A program made the translations under genes and the position numbers. Positions 14,250 through 16,933 of a stretch of DNA of 16,933 nt are shown piece after piece; position 1 is the stretch's first letter, and every line of letters starts with the position of its first letter. Under the pieces are notes generated by a model that was not told where the DNA came from, did not search any database, and worked only from the letters and a program-made list of their open reading frames with translations. The DNA comes from Alphaproteobacteria bacterium (GTDB taxonomy: Bacteria; Pseudomonadota; Alphaproteobacteria; Caulobacterales; Caulobacteraceae). The stretch is taken from NCBI GenBank assembly GCA_028869395.1, contig JAGWSE010000226.1:1-16933 (forward strand), read 5' to 3'.

Positions 14250-15470
14250 TCACTTCGGGTCGGGCAAGCCCAGGACCCGCTTGGCGACCACGTTCAGATT
14301 GATCTCCGAGGTGCCGCCTTCGATGGAGTTGGCCTTGGTCCTCAGCCAGCCGCGGACGGCGGCGATCTCCTGCGGCGCGAAGCCTTCGCCTTCCCAGCCG
14401 AGGCCCTGGGCGCCCAGCGCCTCGATCATCAGCTCCGAGCGCTCCTTGGCGAACTCGGCGGCCGCGTATTTGATGATCGAGGTCGTGGCGGACGGCCCGT
14501 TGCCGGCCTGCGACTCCGCGGCCGAGCGGGCGATGGTCTGGCGCAGCGCCTGGAAGTTGATCTTGTTCTCGGTGATCCGCCGCCGCAGGTCGCGCTCGGC
14601 CAGGCGACCATCCTCTTCTCCGAGGTAGCGCTTGGCGATCTCCGCCAGGTCGCCCGACGCGCCCCCGGCCGTCCCGCCCTCACCGAAGCCCGCCGATATG
14701 TTCTGCCGCTCGTACTGGAGCAGGCGCTTGGCGATCTCCCAGCCCCCGTTCAAGCGGCCCACCAGGTTTCCCTTGGGGACCTTCACGTCCGTGAAGAAGG
14801 TTTCGCAGAACGGGCTCTCGCCCGAGATCAGCCGGATCGGCCGCGTCTCGACGCCCGACGTCGTCATGTCGATCAACACGAAGGAGATGCCCTCGTGCTT
14901 CTTCGACGGATCGGTCCTGACCAGGCAGAAGCACCAGTCGGCCTTGTTGGCGTAGCTGGTCCAGATCTTCGACCCGTTGATCAGCCAGTGATCACCCTTG
15001 TCCTCGCACCGCGTCTGCAACCCCGCGAGGTCGGAGCCGGCGCCCGGCTCGGAATAGCCCTGGCACCAGCGGATCTTCCCGGCCGTGATCCTAGGCAGGT
15101 GCTCCTTCTTCTGCTCTTCGTTGGCGTACTCGAGCAGCACCGGCCCGAGCATCCACAGGCCGAAGGAGAGGAGGGCCGGGCGATAGCGGCCCGCGGCCAA
15201 CTCCTGGTCCAGCACGCGCGCCTGCAGCAACGAGAGCCCGCCGCCGCCATATTCCTTGGGCCAGGTGGGCGCGGTCCAGCCCTTCTCGGCCATGCGGCGC
15301 ATCCACACGATCTGCGGATCGTCCGAGCCTTCGAAGGCGCGCCCGCCCCAGACGGCCTCCGGGTCTGTGTTCGCGTTGGGATCGCGCAGCTCCGGCGGAT
15401 AATTTGCCGCCAGCCAGGCTTTGACGTTTGAGCGGAAGGCTTCGAGATCGGCGCCGCCGAAGTCGGCCAT
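14250..15470 (-). CDS. acyl-CoA dehydrogenase, large catalytic subunit (array copy E, first in the array)
   Basis: 406 residues from the ATG at 15470 (GGAGGA directly upstream; an in-frame GTG 12 nt earlier overlaps that site). This is the most divergent large subunit. The N-terminal domain has an insert (about 31-55, with WGGRAFEGSDDPQ), and residues 95-112 read YRPALLSFGLWMLGPVLL where all other copies have YNPIGGMGV or RNPIGGMGV followed by FGPTLL. This region lines the acyl pocket in ACADs, so a different substrate is likely. Motifs kept: WCQGYSEPGAGSDLA (135-149), KIWTSY (168-173, with Tyr for Gly) and LLQYERQN (250-257) with Glu254. The C-terminus has IEGGTSEINLN as in copy D. As first gene after the divergent promoter region it heads the transcript. 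Confidence 0.92.
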   Translation of the reverse strand: MADFGGADLEAFRSNVKAWLAANYPPELRDPNANTDPEAVWGGRAFEGSDDPQIVWMRRMAEKGWTAPTWPKEYGGGGLSLLQARVLDQELAAGRYRPALLSFGLWMLGPVLLEYANEEQKKEHLPRITAGKIRWCQGYSEPGAGSDLAGLQTRCEDKGDHWLINGSKIWTSYANKADWCFCLVRTDPSKKHEGISFVLIDMTTSGVETRPIRLISGESPFCETFFTDVKVPKGNLVGRLNGGWEIAKRLLQYERQNISAGFGEGGTAGGASGDLAEIAKRYLGEEDGRLAERDLRRRITENKINFQALRQTIARSAAESQAGNGPSATTSIIKYAAAEFAKERSELMIEALGAQGLGWEGEGFAPQEIAAVRGWLRTKANSIEGGTSEINLNVVAKRVLGLPDPK

Positions 15471-15507
15471 GGCGTCCTCCACGTCGTGCAGGGAATTGGA
15501 GCGGACA

Positions 15508-15536
15508 CCTTAGCGCTGCGCGACGGCGGCGGCCAA
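15508..15536 (-). promoter_or_regulatory. candidate promoter of the ACAD array
   Basis: On the minus strand TTGGCC (15536-15531), a 17-bp spacer, and CTAAGG (15513-15508, context GCGCTAAGGTG), ahead of the first ACAD gene. The match to TTGACGS/GCTANAWC is partial. Spacing and position (about 40 bp before the ATG) are reasonable. Confidence 0.3.
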
Positions 15537-15624
15537 GTGGGGTGAAACAGTTGTTTGGACGGTTCGGGTGGAGACGGCGCCCGCCAAATCAGGCCTATAA
15601 GGCGAGCAGGGCTTACGCGAGCAC

Positions 15625-16933
15625 ATGGACCTCCTCCGCAACCTGAAGGACCTCCGGGCTGCGGCATTCGCCGCCGCGCCACTGAGCGCCGCGGGTCTCA
15701 CCCTCGCGGCTGGCGTCATGCTCCTCGCTTCGGGGGCTACGCCTTCGGAGCCGGAGCGCTTTATGCGCCTGCTGGCCATCGCGCCGGTGTACCTCATTGA
15801 AGCGAGTCACTTCCTCTCCAGCATTCTGGGCCTTGCCCTCGTGCTGCTCGCCTTCGGCCTTCGCGCGCGCCTTGACGCCGCGTGGTTCGCCACGATGGTG
15901 GTCCTGCTGCTCGCCGCGCCGCTTGCCCTTCTGAAGGGTCTGAACTGGGAAGAAACGGCGGCGCTCGCCACCCTGGCCGCGCTGATGGCGCCGTTCCGCG
16001 GGGCGTTTCCACGACGGGCGCGCCTCAGTCGAATGGAAATCACCCCCGGATGGCTGCTTTCGGCCGTCTGCGCCGTTCTGGGAGCCGGCCTGCTCGGCCT
16101 CTGGTCCTTCCAGCACGCGGACTATGCCGACGAGCCCTGGTGGCGGGTCATGGTCGACGCCGACGCCGAGCGGTCGATCCGCGCCTGGGCGGGCGCAGCG
16201 GTCGCACTGCTGGCGTTCGGCGTATGGCGGCTCTTTGCATCGGCCGCGACGCCCGGCATCACGGGGGAGGCCGATCCCGAGTTCGACCGGGTGCGGACCA
16301 TTCTTGCCGGTGCGGAAGTTGCGGAGCCGGGCTCGAATCTTGCGCTTCTCGGCGACAAGCGATTCCTGTTCTCCACCTCGGGCGAAAGCTTCCTCATGTT
16401 TGGGGTGCGCGGACGGAGCTGGGTCGCCCTGGGCGCCCCGGTCGGCCGCCGCGACGAGCGGCTTGAGCTTATGTGGCGGTTTCGCGAGCTTGCCGACTCC
16501 CACGCGGCCCGCCCCGGCTTCTACGGAATTTCCGCAGAGGATCTGCCGGACATCGTCGAGCTCGGCTTCTCGATCCAAAAGGTTGGCGAAAGCGCCAGCG
16601 TCCCGTTGGAGACCTTCTCGGTCGAGGGCCGCCGGCGCGGCAACCTCCGGCGAGCTTGGCGCAAAGCCGGTGAGGAAGGGGCGAGCTTCGAGGTGCTCTC
16701 GGGCGATCAGGTTCGCGCCCTGATGCCCGATCTGCAGCGCATTTCAGACGACTGGCTCACTCACCACGCGGGTGGCGAGAAGGGCTTCTCGATGGGCGGC
16801 TTCTGGCCCGCCTACATAGCCCAGTTCCCCGTCGCCGTGGTGCGCGATCATGGCCGCCCCGTCGCATTCGCCAATATCTGGACGACGGCCCCGCGCACCG
16901 CGTTCTCCATGGACCTGATGCGCTATTCGGACG
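15625..16933 (+). CDS. mprF: MprF-like aminoacyl-phosphatidylglycerol synthase, right end cut by the window
   Basis: 436 codons are visible and the gene continues past the edge. MprF transfers an amino acid (Lys or Ala) from its tRNA to phosphatidylglycerol in the inner membrane, lowering surface charge. Residues 1-205 hold about five hydrophobic segments, including EASHFLSSILGLALVLLAFGL and LLKGLNWEE, which match the last part of the MprF membrane region. From about 215 the GNAT-like synthase domain follows: DKRFLFS, FLMFGVRGRSWVALGAPVG, FYGIS, RRRGNLRRAWRKAGEEG (336-352), GEKGFSMGGF and FSMDLMRYSD. A TAA in frame at 15598 and the ATG at 15625 mean that the main flippase half of classical MprF (about 840-870 residues) is absent. 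The start has only a weak ribosome-binding site (GCGAG). Divergent from the ACAD array. Confidence 0.85.
   Translation, partial: MDLLRNLKDLRAAAFAAAPLSAAGLTLAAGVMLLASGATPSEPERFMRLLAIAPVYLIEASHFLSSILGLALVLLAFGLRARLDAAWFATMVVLLLAAPLALLKGLNWEETAALATLAALMAPFRGAFPRRARLSRMEITPGWLLSAVCAVLGAGLLGLWSFQHADYADEPWWRVMVDADAERSIRAWAGAAVALLAFGVWRLFASAATPGITGEADPEFDRVRTILAGAEVAEPGSNLALLGDKRFLFSTSGESFLMFGVRGRSWVALGAPVGRRDERLELMWRFRELADSHAARPGFYGISAEDLPDIVELGFSIQKVGESASVPLETFSVEGRRRGNLRRAWRKAGEEGASFEVLSGDQVRALMPDLQRISDDWLTHHAGGEKGFSMGGFWPAYIAQFPVAVVRDHGRPVAFANIWTTAPRTAFSMDLMRYSD

Overview
The window is GC-rich (about 65-70 % by eye) with strongly GC-ending codons. It carries an aa3-oxidase subunit IV-like gene, a DUF202 gene, an MprF-type lysyltransferase and one promoter close to the Caulobacter housekeeping consensus. 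Together these suggest an alphaproteobacterium, most likely of the Caulobacterales (Caulobacter/Phenylobacterium-like). This is inference; there is no rRNA or other marker gene to confirm it. I saw no tRNA, CRISPR array, transposase, integrase or replication origin.

Layout. At 1-177 there may be the start of a minus-strand gene leaving the left edge. At 437-2823 a GPH-type (MelB-like) MFS permease is followed by a small conserved protein, a tiny convergent membrane ORF and an aa3-oxidase subunit IV-like protein. A DUF202 membrane protein ends at 3323. At 3334-4928 (minus) lie cysteine synthase and, upstream of it, a secreted FKBP-type prolyl isomerase with a near-consensus promoter. At 4925-7459 there is a patchwork accessory block: a coding-like remnant, a short RTX (calcium-binding) fragment without a convincing start, a lipoprotein of lower GC, and a secreted protein that looks actinobacterial.

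The main body (7782-15470, minus) is a tandem array of six acyl-CoA dehydrogenase (ACAD) family genes with a strong terminator at 7700-7741 after the last one. Five encode about 400-residue large subunits that keep the EPGxGSD and W-T-S flavin/substrate motifs and a Glu at the helix-G catalytic-base position. The sixth, last in transcription order, encodes a 362-residue small subunit. It has Ala at that position and a degraded EPGxGSD motif, but keeps R-x-Q-F-G and QMHGGxG. This is the split of functions known from the alpha2-beta2 ACADs of mycobacterial sterol side-chain degradation. The arrangement suggests one shared small subunit serving five alternative catalytic partners. Hairpin-rich palindromic elements sit in three of the gaps and an AT-rich gap with a TATAAT box sits in a fourth, so the array may be expressed unevenly.

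From 15625 to the right edge runs an MprF-like aminoacyl-phosphatidylglycerol synthase whose N-terminus lacks most of the usual flippase membrane domain. It is transcribed divergently from the ACAD array.
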